Shown: piece after piece, positions 1 through 6,579 of the stretch
How positions within the stretch are numbered: position 1 is the first letter of the stretch
Layout of the letters: every line of letters begins with the position of its first letter
Assembly (NCBI GenBank): GCA_028292345.1
Contig: JAQGMN010000052.1
Span: forward strand, 1-7,955
DNA: 7,955 nt
Source: Polaromonas sp.
GTDB lineage: Bacteria; Pseudomonadota; Gammaproteobacteria; Burkholderiales; Burkholderiaceae_C
Direction of reading: 5' to 3'
Translations under genes and position numbers: made by a program
Notes under the pieces: model-generated
The model's input: the letters and a program-made list of their open reading frames with translations, nothing else
What the model was told of the DNA's origin: nothing
The model's database searches: none

Positions 1-912
1 GCGTTCAATTCCCTTGATGCAGGCCACCAGCGTCCGGTTGACCGGCGTCGGCACGCCGACCTTGTCGCCCTGGCGCACCACCGCGCCGTTGATGTAGTCG
101 ATCTCGGTGACCGAGCCTTTTTCCAGGCTTTGCAGCATCGACGGCTTGAATTCGAACGGCAGGCCGGCGCCGGCCATGCGCCAGGCATCGACCGGCTCGG
201 CAATGCCCAGCGTGATGCCGCTCGCCCGGGCGACGGCCATCGCCTCGGCCACGGCCGCCACGGCGCAGGCTTCGAGTTCGGGCGACTGGTACAGCAGGCC
301 GTAGGGCAGGCGCGTGATGCCGCTCAGCGCGCCGGTGGCGACATTGACCAGCAGCTTGTCCCAGATCGCGCCCGCGATGTGGCCGCTGGCGGTGGTGTCC
401 AGCCCGGCGGCGTTGAACAGCGCGGCGATGCGCGCCACCCGCGCCGACAGGCCGCCGCCCGGCTCGCCGATCAGCGTGCGCTTGTTCACCGTGCCGGCCA
501 GCACATGGCCGGGCGCCAGCTGCGTGCCGCCCACATAGGTCTTGCCGGCCAGCAGCCGCTCGCGGCCGACGATGCCGGCCAGCACGTCTTCATGGCCCAG
601 GCCGTTTTGCAGCGACAGCACCACCGTGTCCGGCCCGAGCAGCGACGTGGCCGCCTGCATCGCCTCTGCGGTGTGAAAGGATTTGACCAGCACGATCACC
701 AGGTCCACGGTGCCCGCCGGCCCGGCCGTCGTGGCCGCTCGCACCGCTACCTGCCGGTCGATGCCGCCGGTGCGCAGCGTCAGCCCCCGGCGGTTCATGG
801 CCTCGACCTGCCCGGCGTTGCGGTTGATCAGCCAGACCTCGTGGCCGGCCTCGGTCAGCACGCCGCCCATGGCGCAGCCCAGGGCGCCCGCGCCCACAAT
901 TGCGATTTTCAC
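1..912 (-). CDS. panE: 2-dehydropantoate 2-reductase (ketopantoate reductase), C-terminus beyond the left edge
   Basis: The 304 visible residues fit the ketopantoate reductase family (E. coli PanE is about 303 residues), so only a short tail is probably missing. The family reduces 2-dehydropantoate to pantoate with NADPH in the cytoplasm, for pantothenate and coenzyme A synthesis. Visible motifs are the Rossmann loop GAGALG (residues 7-12), SLQNG with Asn103, WDKLLVN with the likely catalytic Lys186, KPSML with Ser258, TEIDYINGAV with Glu270, and PTPVN near the end. These match E. coli Asn98, Lys176, Ser244 and Glu256. The GTG start at 912 is chosen because AAGGAG (919-924) lies 6 nt upstream. 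An in-frame ATG at 930 would place that site inside the gene. The gene lies 85 bp downstream of ggt on the same strand and may be co-transcribed. Many bacteria carry PanE paralogues acting on other 2-oxo acids, so the family is sure but the exact substrate is not. Confidence 0.92.
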   Translation of the reverse strand, partial: MKIAIVGAGALGCAMGGVLTEAGHEVWLINRNAGQVEAMNRRGLTLRTGGIDRQVAVRAATTAGPAGTVDLVIVLVKSFHTAEAMQAATSLLGPDTVVLSLQNGLGHEDVLAGIVGRERLLAGKTYVGGTQLAPGHVLAGTVNKRTLIGEPGGGLSARVARIAALFNAAGLDTTASGHIAGAIWDKLLVNVATGALSGITRLPYGLLYQSPELEACAVAAVAEAMAVARASGITLGIAEPVDAWRMAGAGLPFEFKPSMLQSLEKGSVTEIDYINGAVVRQGDKVGVPTPVNRTLVACIKGIER

Positions 913-918
913 TGTCTG

Positions 919-924
919 CTCCTT
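919..924 (-). promoter_or_regulatory. Ribosome binding site deciding the panE start
   Basis: AAGGAG on the minus strand sits 6 nt before the GTG at 912. This spacing favours GTG over the in-frame ATG at 930, which lies upstream of this site. Confidence 0.7.
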
Positions 925-946
925 GCCCATGAGTCGGCAGGATTGT

Positions 947-989
947 GGCGCAGACCGCGCGCTTGCCGGCCGGTGGCCGTGTCTGCGCC
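947..989 (-). repeat. Perfect 9-bp inverted repeat between ggt and panE
   Basis: GGCGCAGAC (947-955) and GTCTGCGCC (981-989) are exact reverse complements around a 25-nt GC-rich loop that itself contains short GGCC/CCGG pairings. The repeat begins 9 nt after the ggt stop codon and ends about 23 nt before the panE ribosome binding site. No T-run follows on the minus strand, so it is not a classical intrinsic terminator. It could be an mRNA 3'-end stabilising hairpin, a Rho-linked pause site, or chance in GC-rich DNA. Confidence 0.45.
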
Positions 990-997
990 CTGTGGGA

Positions 998-2869
998 TTA
1001 CGGGTTGCCCTGGGCGATGCCTTCGCGCCGGGGGTCGGCGCCGCCGGCATACTGGCCAGCGCCCGGATTTCGGGCCAGCAAGCCCGCCGAGCCATCGCTG
1101 CGCAAGCCGTTGAAGGTCACGCCATGCAGGCCGCTGGCAAACGCCGTGCTTCGGGCCACCGTGTGGCCGCGGGCGGTGAGTTCGTCACGCAGGGCCGCCG
1201 TGTCAATCACCGAACCTCTTTCAATGGATGTGGTGGCGTTGGTTTGCGCGCCAAAGTTGGGCAGGTTGATGGCCTGTTGCACGTTGAGGTTCCAGTCGAT
1301 CATGCCAATGATGGATTTGGCGGTGTACTGGATGATGGCGCTGCCCCCTGGCGAGCCGGTGATGGCCTCCAGATCGCCGGTCCTGGCGTTCAGGATCAGG
1401 GTGGGCGCCATGGAGCTGCGCGGGCGCTTGAGCGGCTGCACCCGGTTGGCCACGACGCTGCCATCGGGGTCCTTGTCGGTGAACGAGAAATCGGTCAGCT
1501 GGTTGTTCAGCAAAAATCCGCGCACCATCTGCAGGCTGCCAAAGCCGCTCTCGATCGTCGTGGTCATGGAAATGGCGTTGCCGTTGCGGTCCACGATCGA
1601 CATGTGGCTGGTGGACGGCAAATTGAGCGAGGTGTCCGTGCCGGCGGTGCTCGCCCCGGCCGGCATGCCCGCCACCGGCGTGCCCATGGTTTTTTGCATG
1701 CTGATCAGCTTGGAGCGTCCCGTCAGGTAGACCGGGTCCAGCATGCCGGCCACGGGCACGCTCACAAAGTCGGGGTCGGCGATGTACTTGGCCCGGTCGG
1801 CGTAGGCCAGCCGGTAGGCCTCGGACACCAGGTGGACGGAATCGACCGTGTTCGCTTTCATGCCGGCCAGGTCAAAATTGTTCAGGATGCCCAGGGTCTG
1901 CAGCACCGAGATGCCGCCGGAGCTGGGCGCGGGCATGCCGCAAATGCGGTAGCTCACGCGGTACACGCCGCACACCGGCTCACGCACTTTGTGCACATAA
2001 CCGCTCATGTCGGCCAGCGTCAGGCGGCCGGGGTTGGTGGGGTGGGCGCTGACCTTGGCGACGATGTCGCTCGCGATACTGCCGGTGTAGAAAGCATTGG
2101 CGCCGCCTGCGGCAATGGCCCGGAAGGTGGCGGCGAGCTCGGGATTTTTCAGCAGGGTGCCGGTGGCCTTGGCGGTGCCGTCGGCCTGGAGGAAGTAGCT
2201 GGCCCCGGGCTCGCCTTGCGCCTTGATGCGCGCGGCCGATCCGGCAATCGACACGTTCATGCGCTCCGAAATGGCAAAACCCGCATCGGCCAGGGCAATG
2301 GCCGGGGCAAACAAATCTGCCCAGGGCAGCTTGCCGTGCGCCTTGTGCGCGGCTTCGAGCATGCGCAGCAAGCCGGGGGTGCCGACGGACAGGCCGCCGT
2401 CCACCGCCGCATTAAAGGCCAGCGGCTTGCCGTCCGGGCCGGTGAACATGTCGGCCGTGGCGGCTTTGGGCGCCATCTCGCGGCCATCGTAGGCCAGTAT
2501 CCTGGACGTGGCCTTGTCCAGGTGCAGCATGAAGGCGCCGCCGCCAATGCCCGACGACTGCGGCTCCACCAGATTGAGCACCATTTGCACCGCAATGGCG
2601 GCATCGATCGCGCTGCCGCCACGGGCCAAAATATCGACGCCGGCCCGCACCGCCAGCGGGTTGGCGGCAGACACCATGTCCTTGTTGGCGTATTGAATGG
2701 CCTTGGCGGTGTAACCCGAAGGCGGCTCGGGCGGGACATATTGTTCGGTAGGCTCGGCCTGGATGACCGGCGCTTCGGTGTCGCCCCCGCCGCAGGCGGA
2801 CAGGGCAGCGAGCGCCGCAGCGCTCAGGAACACGGCACTTATTCGAGTCGTCAAACGGGGCTTCATCAT
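998..2869 (-). CDS. ggt: Gamma-glutamyltransferase, predicted lipoprotein precursor
   Basis: This 623-residue N-terminal-nucleophile enzyme cleaves the gamma-glutamyl bond of glutathione and transfers the glutamyl group to water or amino acids outside the inner membrane. In the family the precursor cuts itself just before a threonine. Here that is Thr420 in TSHMS, followed by DRNGNAISMTTTIESGFG, which fits the family signature with Ile for Val. This gives a large chain (about 26-419) and a small chain (420-623). Arg130 in YDGRE matches the substrate-binding Arg114 of E. coli. KRPRSSMAPT and the oxyanion glycines 508-509 in GSPGGS are present. The first 26 residues form a signal peptide with lipobox LSAC (Cys26) followed by Gly, and then a Pro/Glu-rich linker. 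The ATG at 2869 is chosen because the signal peptide begins there; a second ATG follows at 2866. The ribosome binding site is weak. An open frame extends to 3061, but those residues look non-coding. The family assignment is very secure. Confidence 0.96.
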   Translation of the reverse strand: MMKPRLTTRISAVFLSAAALAALSACGGGDTEAPVIQAEPTEQYVPPEPPSGYTAKAIQYANKDMVSAANPLAVRAGVDILARGGSAIDAAIAVQMVLNLVEPQSSGIGGGAFMLHLDKATSRILAYDGREMAPKAATADMFTGPDGKPLAFNAAVDGGLSVGTPGLLRMLEAAHKAHGKLPWADLFAPAIALADAGFAISERMNVSIAGSAARIKAQGEPGASYFLQADGTAKATGTLLKNPELAATFRAIAAGGANAFYTGSIASDIVAKVSAHPTNPGRLTLADMSGYVHKVREPVCGVYRVSYRICGMPAPSSGGISVLQTLGILNNFDLAGMKANTVDSVHLVSEAYRLAYADRAKYIADPDFVSVPVAGMLDPVYLTGRSKLISMQKTMGTPVAGMPAGASTAGTDTSLNLPSTSHMSIVDRNGNAISMTTTIESGFGSLQMVRGFLLNNQLTDFSFTDKDPDGSVVANRVQPLKRPRSSMAPTLILNARTGDLEAITGSPGGSAIIQYTAKSIIGMIDWNLNVQQAINLPNFGAQTNATTSIERGSVIDTAALRDELTARGHTVARSTAFASGLHGVTFNGLRSDGSAGLLARNPGAGQYAGGADPRREGIAQGNP

Positions 2870-3032
2870 GGAAGTGCTTTTAAAAGTTACAAAACGTTCG
2901 AGCATATGGCACGGCAACCCAGCGTGAAGGCATGGTTTTCCCGTGGTTCGCCCTGGACCCGAAACGTTGGTTGCAGGCGTGTCCAGTGCGTGCTGTTCGC
3001 CCAGGCTGTTGGTGTCGCGCCACGCGCAAACT

Positions 3033-3094
3033 GCCGGTTTTCGCGGGCCATTGACGCGCATCGCTGCCCACCAAGAAAGCTCTAGAAAACCGGC
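3033..3094. repeat. Perfect 10-bp inverted repeat upstream of ggt
   Basis: GCCGGTTTTC (3033-3042) and GAAAACCGGC (3085-3094) are exact reverse complements separated by 42 nt. They lie 164-225 bp upstream of the ggt start codon. They could be paired operator half-sites for a regulator or the base of a long hairpin in a leader or read-through transcript. The flanking bases do not extend the match. Confidence 0.45.
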
Positions 3095-3101
3095 TTGGCC
3101 G

Positions 3102-3127
3102 AAAAGGCGCTGCCGTCCATTCGCGCC
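3102..3127 (-). terminator. Weak intrinsic terminator candidate after the pirin gene
   Basis: On the minus strand GGCGC (3127-3123) pairs with GCGCC (3110-3106) across a 12-nt loop, followed directly by TTTTC. The stem is only 5 bp and the T-tract only four, so termination would be partial at best. It lies 60 bp beyond the pirin stop codon, on the correct strand and side. Confidence 0.35.
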
Positions 3128-3186
3128 AACCCGGTCGGACCAGGGGCGCGAGTGAGCGCGGGCCGTCAGGGCTGGCCTGCGTTCAG

Positions 3187-4296
3187 TCAGGCCGGCGGCA
3201 ATGGCGCCAGGTCCGGTTCTTTGGCGCCAGGCTCGGGCCGTTCCTGCGCGCCGTCCGGGTGCAGCGCGAACCGTCCGGATGCGCGTTCATGCACCGGCGC
3301 TGCATCCGGCCACGGCCAGCCGCCAAACCCGGTGCGCTGGTAGTCGGCGAACGCCTGCCGGATCTCGGCGTCGGTGTTCATCACGAAGGGACCATGCTGC
3401 GCCACCGGCTCGCCAATCGGCCGGCCCTGGAGCACAAGGAGCTCAGACTCATCAGGCCCGTTGACCAGTTCGGTGGCGGCATCGGCGCGCAATTCGATGG
3501 CGCTGGGCTGGCGCACCGCCTGGCCGGCCACGCTGACGGAGGCGCCCTTGAAGAAATACAGCTGGCGCCGGGTGCTTTCGCCGGCGGCGGCCGGCAGCGT
3601 CCAGCGCGCGCCGGGCGCCATGCGCAGCGTCCAGATGGCCACATCGGCGTCAGGCCGCGCGGCCCAGGAATCGGGCGGCGGCGGCAGGGGCGCGCCCACG
3701 CCGGCGCCGGGGTCGTTCAGCCGGCCGGTGATGACCGCCACGTCGGTGGTGCGGCCTTCGGCATCGGCGGCCGTGAACTTCGGAATCTCCTGCGACCAGA
3801 ACATGGTGAAGTGCGGCGCGGCCATCTTGGATGCAGCCGGCAGGTTCAGCCAGATCTGGAACAGTTCCAGCGGGTTCGGCCCGTCCCGGTCGAGCAGCGG
3901 AAACATTTCCGAATGCACCACGCCCTGGCCGGCCGTGAGCCACTGGACGTCGCCGCGCCCGAAACGCGCCGCCGCGCCGAGCGAATCGGCATGGTCGATC
4001 AGGCCCTTGCGCACAATGGTCACGGTTTCAAAGCCCCGGTGCGGATGCGCCGGAAAGCCGGGCACCGCGCTGCCGTGGTACATGCTCCAGCCGTCCTGGC
4101 GGCTGAAGTCCTGGCCGATGTCGCGTCCGGCCAGGGGCGCGGCCGGGCCCATCTGCGCATTGCCCGCCGGGTAGGCGTCGTCGTGGTAGACGCAAAACAG
4201 GAAGGGATCGACCGTGGGCCAGGGAAAGCCCAGCGGCTCGGTGCGAAGCACGGGCGAGCCTGCCGGGGCGGCAGCGGAAGCGGGCAAGGAAGACAT
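3187..4296 (-). CDS. Pirin family protein (bicupin)
   Basis: This 369-residue protein matches the pirin family of metal-binding bicupins. The N-terminal cupin carries the hallmark PAHPHRGFETVT (83-93), the segment DHADSLG, and DVQWLTAGQGVVHSE (116-130). By alignment with human pirin, His84, His86, His128 and Glu130 would hold one Fe(II) or similar metal. The C-terminal pirin domain (about 210-325) ends in the typical GEPVAQHGPFVMNT and EIRQAFADYQRTGFGGWPW. A polar, Pro/Glu-rich tail of about 35 residues follows. Some bacterial pirins (E. coli YhhW) degrade quercetin in vitro, and others bind metabolic enzymes or affect stress responses, so the reaction here is uncertain. The ATG at 4296 is supported by AGGAAAG (4305-4311) 8 nt upstream. 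No signal peptide is seen, so it should be cytoplasmic. The terminator upstream at 4351-4395 suggests it has its own promoter within about 50 bp, though I cannot identify one. Confidence 0.95.
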   Translation of the reverse strand: MSSLPASAAAPAGSPVLRTEPLGFPWPTVDPFLFCVYHDDAYPAGNAQMGPAAPLAGRDIGQDFSRQDGWSMYHGSAVPGFPAHPHRGFETVTIVRKGLIDHADSLGAAARFGRGDVQWLTAGQGVVHSEMFPLLDRDGPNPLELFQIWLNLPAASKMAAPHFTMFWSQEIPKFTAADAEGRTTDVAVITGRLNDPGAGVGAPLPPPPDSWAARPDADVAIWTLRMAPGARWTLPAAAGESTRRQLYFFKGASVSVAGQAVRQPSAIELRADAATELVNGPDESELLVLQGRPIGEPVAQHGPFVMNTDAEIRQAFADYQRTGFGGWPWPDAAPVHERASGRFALHPDGAQERPEPGAKEPDLAPLPPA

Positions 4297-4350
4297 GCGT
4301 GAGGCTTTCCTGAAAAAGCACAGGTATGGCTGATGCGCGTCGTTTCAAGC

Positions 4351-4395
4351 AAAAAGCCCGGCGGGCCGGTGAATGCACACCTTTGCGACGGGCTT
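4351..4395 (-). terminator. Intrinsic terminator after the DUF2382 gene pair
   Basis: On the minus strand AAGCCCG (4395-4389) pairs perfectly with CGGGCTT (4360-4354) across a 28-nt loop. The stem runs into a T-tract (complement of 4351-4355). It starts 24 bp past the stop codon at 4419 and about 55 bp before the pirin start, so it most likely separates the two transcription units. The long loop makes its strength uncertain; alternative GC pairings exist inside the loop. Confidence 0.55.
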
Positions 4396-4418
4396 CAGGC
4401 CTGCTGGCCCGGAAGGGC

Positions 4419-5615
4419 TCAGCGCCTGCCGGTCATCGACTCCCAGCCGTGCTTGACCGCCTGCTTGGACTTCTCCCAGGTGCTCCCGCCCGTCCCGCTT
4501 GTGGAACTGCGGCTGGCCCAGTCGCGCTGGGCGTCGGCCTCGACATCTTCCCACGAGCGGTTGGCATAGCGCGGGTCGGAACGCAGCGTCGAGCCGTACT
4601 GGTAGGCGGGCTCATATTCCTCGTAGGTGCCACCCATGGACGACATGTTGGACTGGTAGTGGCTGCGGTAATCGTTGCCGGTCATCCCCGTGCCGGTCAT
4701 CCCGTTGGCGCCGGTGCCGGTCTTGTCGACCTCCACCACCGTGTTGCGCACCTGGTCCGAGATGGTCTCGGTCCGGGTGCTGGCCTCGGTGCCGACGACG
4801 ACTTCCTCGACCACGCGGGCCGTCTTGCTGACCACGGCCCGTTCCGCGGTTTCATGGATTTCAACCGATCCGCCCTCGAAGGCCTTCAGGTCCGCCTCGG
4901 TGGCAGGGCGGTCCACGGCGCGGCGCTCGATCTCGGCGCGCTCTTCGTGCAGCTGCACCTGTTCCTCGACCGGCCGCGTTTCGGTGCGGGAGAACACCCG
5001 GACCGTGCCCAGGTCGACTTCGCGCTTGCCCACTTCCAGGTCCTCGCGCACCACCGGCAGCACCGTGCCGTCGGCCACCTGGCTGGAGCGGGTTTCGTCG
5101 GGCGTCAGCAGCACATCGGGCTGGCGCATGCCGGCGGTCTGGTAGCGGCTGCGCTCGGAGGCGATCTGGTCAGCCTCGTAAGGCCGCGCGGTCGGGTCGA
5201 ACTGCGAATAGCCCTCCTGGCGCCAGCTTTCGGTGCGCTTGTCGATGTCCACCGCGCCAGCGGCTGCCAGCGTGGAGCGGGCCTGCTCGACCCGGCTGGA
5301 GTCGGACACCGTCACCGCCACCACCGTGCTGCCGCGCCGCACGGCCTCGGAATAGTGGCCCGCATGCTCGTTGTCGTCGCCGCCGAAGAGGTCGCTGAAG
5401 AAGCGGCCAATGCCCGCCATGAAACCCTCGTCCTCGGTGCTGCTGCGGGACGTCCCCGTGATCGTGCTGTCGGTGGTGGTCAGCGTGTCGCTGCCCTGCG
5501 CTGCCGGATTGGCCTGCAGGCGCACCTCGCTGGCATCGAAACCGCTGTCCAGAAGGGCATCGCGCGCGTTCTGCGCAGCATCGACCGTGTCAAAAACACC
5601 TACTACTGTTTGCAT
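4419..5615 (-). CDS. YflT-like / DUF2382 (YsnF/AvaK-type) stress protein
   Basis: This 398-residue acidic, hydrophilic protein has no signal peptide or membrane segment. Residues 1-35 (QTVVGVFDTVDAAQNARDAL, then a GFDASEV turn) look like the start of the YflT-type general stress domain, which appears to close at 94-122 with TVVAVTVSDSSRVEQARSTL. Between them is a Ser/Thr/Asp-rich insert and a GFMAGIGRFFSDLFGG helix (64-79), typical of this family. Residues 183-297 form a DUF2382 domain, starting VLPVVREDLEVGKREVDLG and built from alternating Glu/Arg/Val strands. A Gly/Met/Thr-rich linker (299-330) leads to a tail with YQYGSTLRSDPRYANRSWED and a Trp-rich end. DUF2382 proteins are associated with general stress and desiccation in other bacteria, but their molecular role is unknown. 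The start is chosen from AGGAG (5623-5627), 7 nt before the ATG; an open frame runs on to 5723 but overlaps the upstream gene. The gene lies 55 bp after a second DUF2382 gene, so an operon is likely. Confidence 0.9.
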   Translation of the reverse strand: MQTVVGVFDTVDAAQNARDALLDSGFDASEVRLQANPAAQGSDTLTTTDSTITGTSRSSTEDEGFMAGIGRFFSDLFGGDDNEHAGHYSEAVRRGSTVVAVTVSDSSRVEQARSTLAAAGAVDIDKRTESWRQEGYSQFDPTARPYEADQIASERSRYQTAGMRQPDVLLTPDETRSSQVADGTVLPVVREDLEVGKREVDLGTVRVFSRTETRPVEEQVQLHEERAEIERRAVDRPATEADLKAFEGGSVEIHETAERAVVSKTARVVEEVVVGTEASTRTETISDQVRNTVVEVDKTGTGANGMTGTGMTGNDYRSHYQSNMSSMGGTYEEYEPAYQYGSTLRSDPRYANRSWEDVEADAQRDWASRSSTSGTGGSTWEKSKQAVKHGWESMTGRR

Positions 5616-5622
5616 GGCTTGG

Positions 5623-5627
5623 CTCCT
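5623..5627 (-). promoter_or_regulatory. Ribosome binding site deciding the start of the large DUF2382 gene
   Basis: AGGAG on the minus strand lies 7 nt before the ATG at 5615. It is much stronger than anything before the upstream partner gene, and it rules out the longer frame that begins at 5723. Confidence 0.75.
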
Positions 5628-5633
5628 AAAAAT

Positions 5634-5647
5634 GATCAAGGTTGATC
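5634..5647. repeat. 14-bp palindrome between the two DUF2382 genes
   Basis: GATCAA and TTGATC flank a 2-bp centre, immediately upstream of the AGGAG of the downstream gene. On the minus-strand transcript it can also be drawn as a 5-bp stem with a 4-nt loop followed by ATTTTT, like a very weak attenuator. It may instead be a dyad operator. The function is unknown. Confidence 0.4.
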
Positions 5648-5670
5648 CGTTGCTGACAAAAAACCGGTTC

Positions 5671-6120
5671 TCAAGACCTGTCCGCCACCCATTGCCCGGT
5701 GGCCGGGTCCAGGCGCTCCACAATCACTTCCTCGCGCCGCAGCGTGGTCGCCACGGTGTGCTCGAAGGCTTCGCGCCGGCGGCGCACATGAATCTCCTCC
5801 ACCAGCACCAGTTGCGTGACCAGCCGCTCCTCGTACACGGGAATCACCAGCAGGTCGCCCACCGTCCTGGCCGCCTCGGCCGCCTCGACCACCTGGTTCA
5901 CGGGAACGCGCGTCGTCTCGACGACTTCGCGGTAGCCCTGGGCGGCCACGGGCTCGGTCACCTGGTGCACCTCCTTGCGCACCCGCACCGTGCCGGTGTG
6001 CTCGCGTTGCAGATGCACCTGCGCCTGCTCGGCCAGCACCGGAATGACAAGCCGCTCACTGGCGGCTGCATGGCCGGCCGTGTCAGGAGGCAGCGCGGTT
6101 TCGGAAGTGAAGGAGTTCAT
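5671..6120 (-). CDS. Small DUF2382 (YsnF/AvaK-type) domain protein
   Basis: This 149-residue protein is almost entirely a DUF2382-type domain. Two similar halves are visible: residues 24-79 (LVIPVLAEQAQVHLQRE, VRVRKEVHQ, VPVNQVVE) and residues 90-137 (LLVIPVYEERLVTQLVLVEE, HVRRRREAFE, REEVIVERL). Each has a LVIPV start and runs of alternating Val with Glu/Arg, consistent with amphipathic beta strands. The N-terminal 20 residues are polar and disordered-looking, with no signal peptide, so the protein is probably cytoplasmic. It is the first gene of a probable two-gene minus-strand unit with the larger DUF2382 protein 55 bp downstream. No good Shine-Dalgarno sequence precedes the ATG at 6120 (the nearest AAGG is over 20 nt away), and the start overlaps one copy of a direct repeat. 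Translation may therefore be weak or controlled by the leader. The biochemical role is unknown. Confidence 0.85.
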   Translation of the reverse strand: MNSFTSETALPPDTAGHAAASERLVIPVLAEQAQVHLQREHTGTVRVRKEVHQVTEPVAAQGYREVVETTRVPVNQVVEAAEAARTVGDLLVIPVYEERLVTQLVLVEEIHVRRRREAFEHTVATTLRREEVIVERLDPATGQWVADRS

Positions 6121-6166
6121 GTTGTGTTGTTAACCGGATGAACCTTCAATGTTGCGTTTTTACCGG
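6116..6166. repeat. Imperfect 22-bp direct repeat over the start of the small DUF2382 gene
   Basis: Copy 1 is 6116-6137 and copy 2 is 6145-6166, offset by 29 bp. Both share TTC-ATGTTG-GTT-TT-ACCGG, with two substitutions and two single-base indels. Copy 1 contains the ATG of the minus-strand gene and copy 2 lies in its leader. This could be a tandem duplication of the leader or two binding sites for a regulator. Confidence 0.5.
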
Positions 6167-6579
6167 ACACGGGGTGAAAGACGTTCGTCGTATATGCCGT
6201 CAGCCGATACCTACATGAGCTTTAGGGGCCTGCCCTGATTCGGATTTCCGGTTCCTCCCCGGGGCCCCCGTGCCCTGCCGTGGCTGTTACATCCCTGCCG
6301 GTGGTTTCGTGCCCATAGGGGAGGGGTCCGCAAACGAAGCAGGGCGCGCGCGGCCGAAGCGTTTTGCCAGACGCCGGGCCTGTGGCCACTGGCTGCGCCA
6401 GGGCGCCGGCGGCTCAAAAGCGACAACCGCTTGTGAAACTGTCCTACAGCGGAGGGTGAACTTAGTCAGTAAATTAGCGTTACAGCTTGTCAGTGACTGT
6501 TAAATGTCTCGGCAAGAAAAACTGTGAACGCACACGCTGAATTTGATGTGCGGCTTATTCTTCACTTCAAAGGTCCCTC
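6121..6579. other. Divergent intergenic region (459 bp) between DUF2382 and collagen-like genes
   Basis: This region must hold promoters in both directions. The part next to the plus-strand gene (about 6455-6520) is clearly richer in A/T than the rest and is the likeliest promoter zone. TTAAAT (near 6500) is a possible -10 box, without a good -35. Small dyads occur here: CTGTCCTACAG (6439-6449), the 8-bp palindrome GTGGCCAC (6382-6389), and CTGGC-TGC-GCCAG (6389-6401). On the minus strand, CCCCGTGT (near 6170) resembles a heat-shock sigma-32 -10 element but lacks a matching -35. Two short open frames here (6211-6426 minus, 6270-6503 plus) have no recognisable protein character. An untranslated RNA cannot be excluded. 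Confidence 0.5.

Larger units (their letters stand above)
2870..3186. other. Intergenic region upstream of ggt (317 bp)
   Basis: This gap separates the pirin stop codon from the ggt start, both on the minus strand, and should contain the ggt promoter. It is less GC-rich near ggt (2870-2905, with TTTTGTAACTTTTAAAAG). TTGCCG followed 17 nt later by TTTTGT is the best sigma-70-like pair I can see, and it is poor. The region also contains a weak terminator-like hairpin and a 10-bp inverted repeat, listed separately. No convincing small gene is visible. Confidence 0.6.

Noticed and set aside
130..1113. 327-residue plus-strand open frame opposite panE
   Set aside because: It overlaps panE and the end of ggt, and its His/Gln/Arg/Gly-rich composition is typical of antisense frames.
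2870..3061. 64-residue upstream extension of the ggt frame
   Set aside because: The extension would bury the lipoprotein signal peptide in the middle of the protein, and its residues have no signal-peptide or domain character.
683..3085. 800-residue plus-strand open frame opposite ggt and panE
   Set aside because: It is antisense to two clearly recognised genes. Its product is Gly/His/Ala/Arg-rich with no domain pattern, as expected from the complement of GC-rich codons.
3259..4302. 347-residue plus-strand open frame opposite the pirin gene
   Set aside because: It is fully antisense to the pirin gene, whose motifs are unmistakable, and has no ribosome binding site or domain.
4326..5645. 439-residue plus-strand open frame opposite the large DUF2382 gene
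   Set aside because: It is antisense to a recognised gene with a strong ribosome binding site; the product is His/Gly/Arg-rich low-complexity sequence.
5616..5723. Upstream extension of the large DUF2382 frame to 5723
   Set aside because: It would overlap the end of the small DUF2382 gene and ignores the AGGAG directly before the ATG at 5615.
6165..6180. Heat-shock (sigma-32) promoter before the DUF2382 pair
   Set aside because: CCCCGTGT resembles the -10 element, but no CTTGAA-like -35 occurs at the right distance, so it is not reported as a promoter.
6211..6503. Two short open frames (6211-6426 minus, 6270-6503 plus) in the divergent region
   Set aside because: They overlap each other, have unlikely composition and no ribosome binding site, and lie in a region that must hold promoters.
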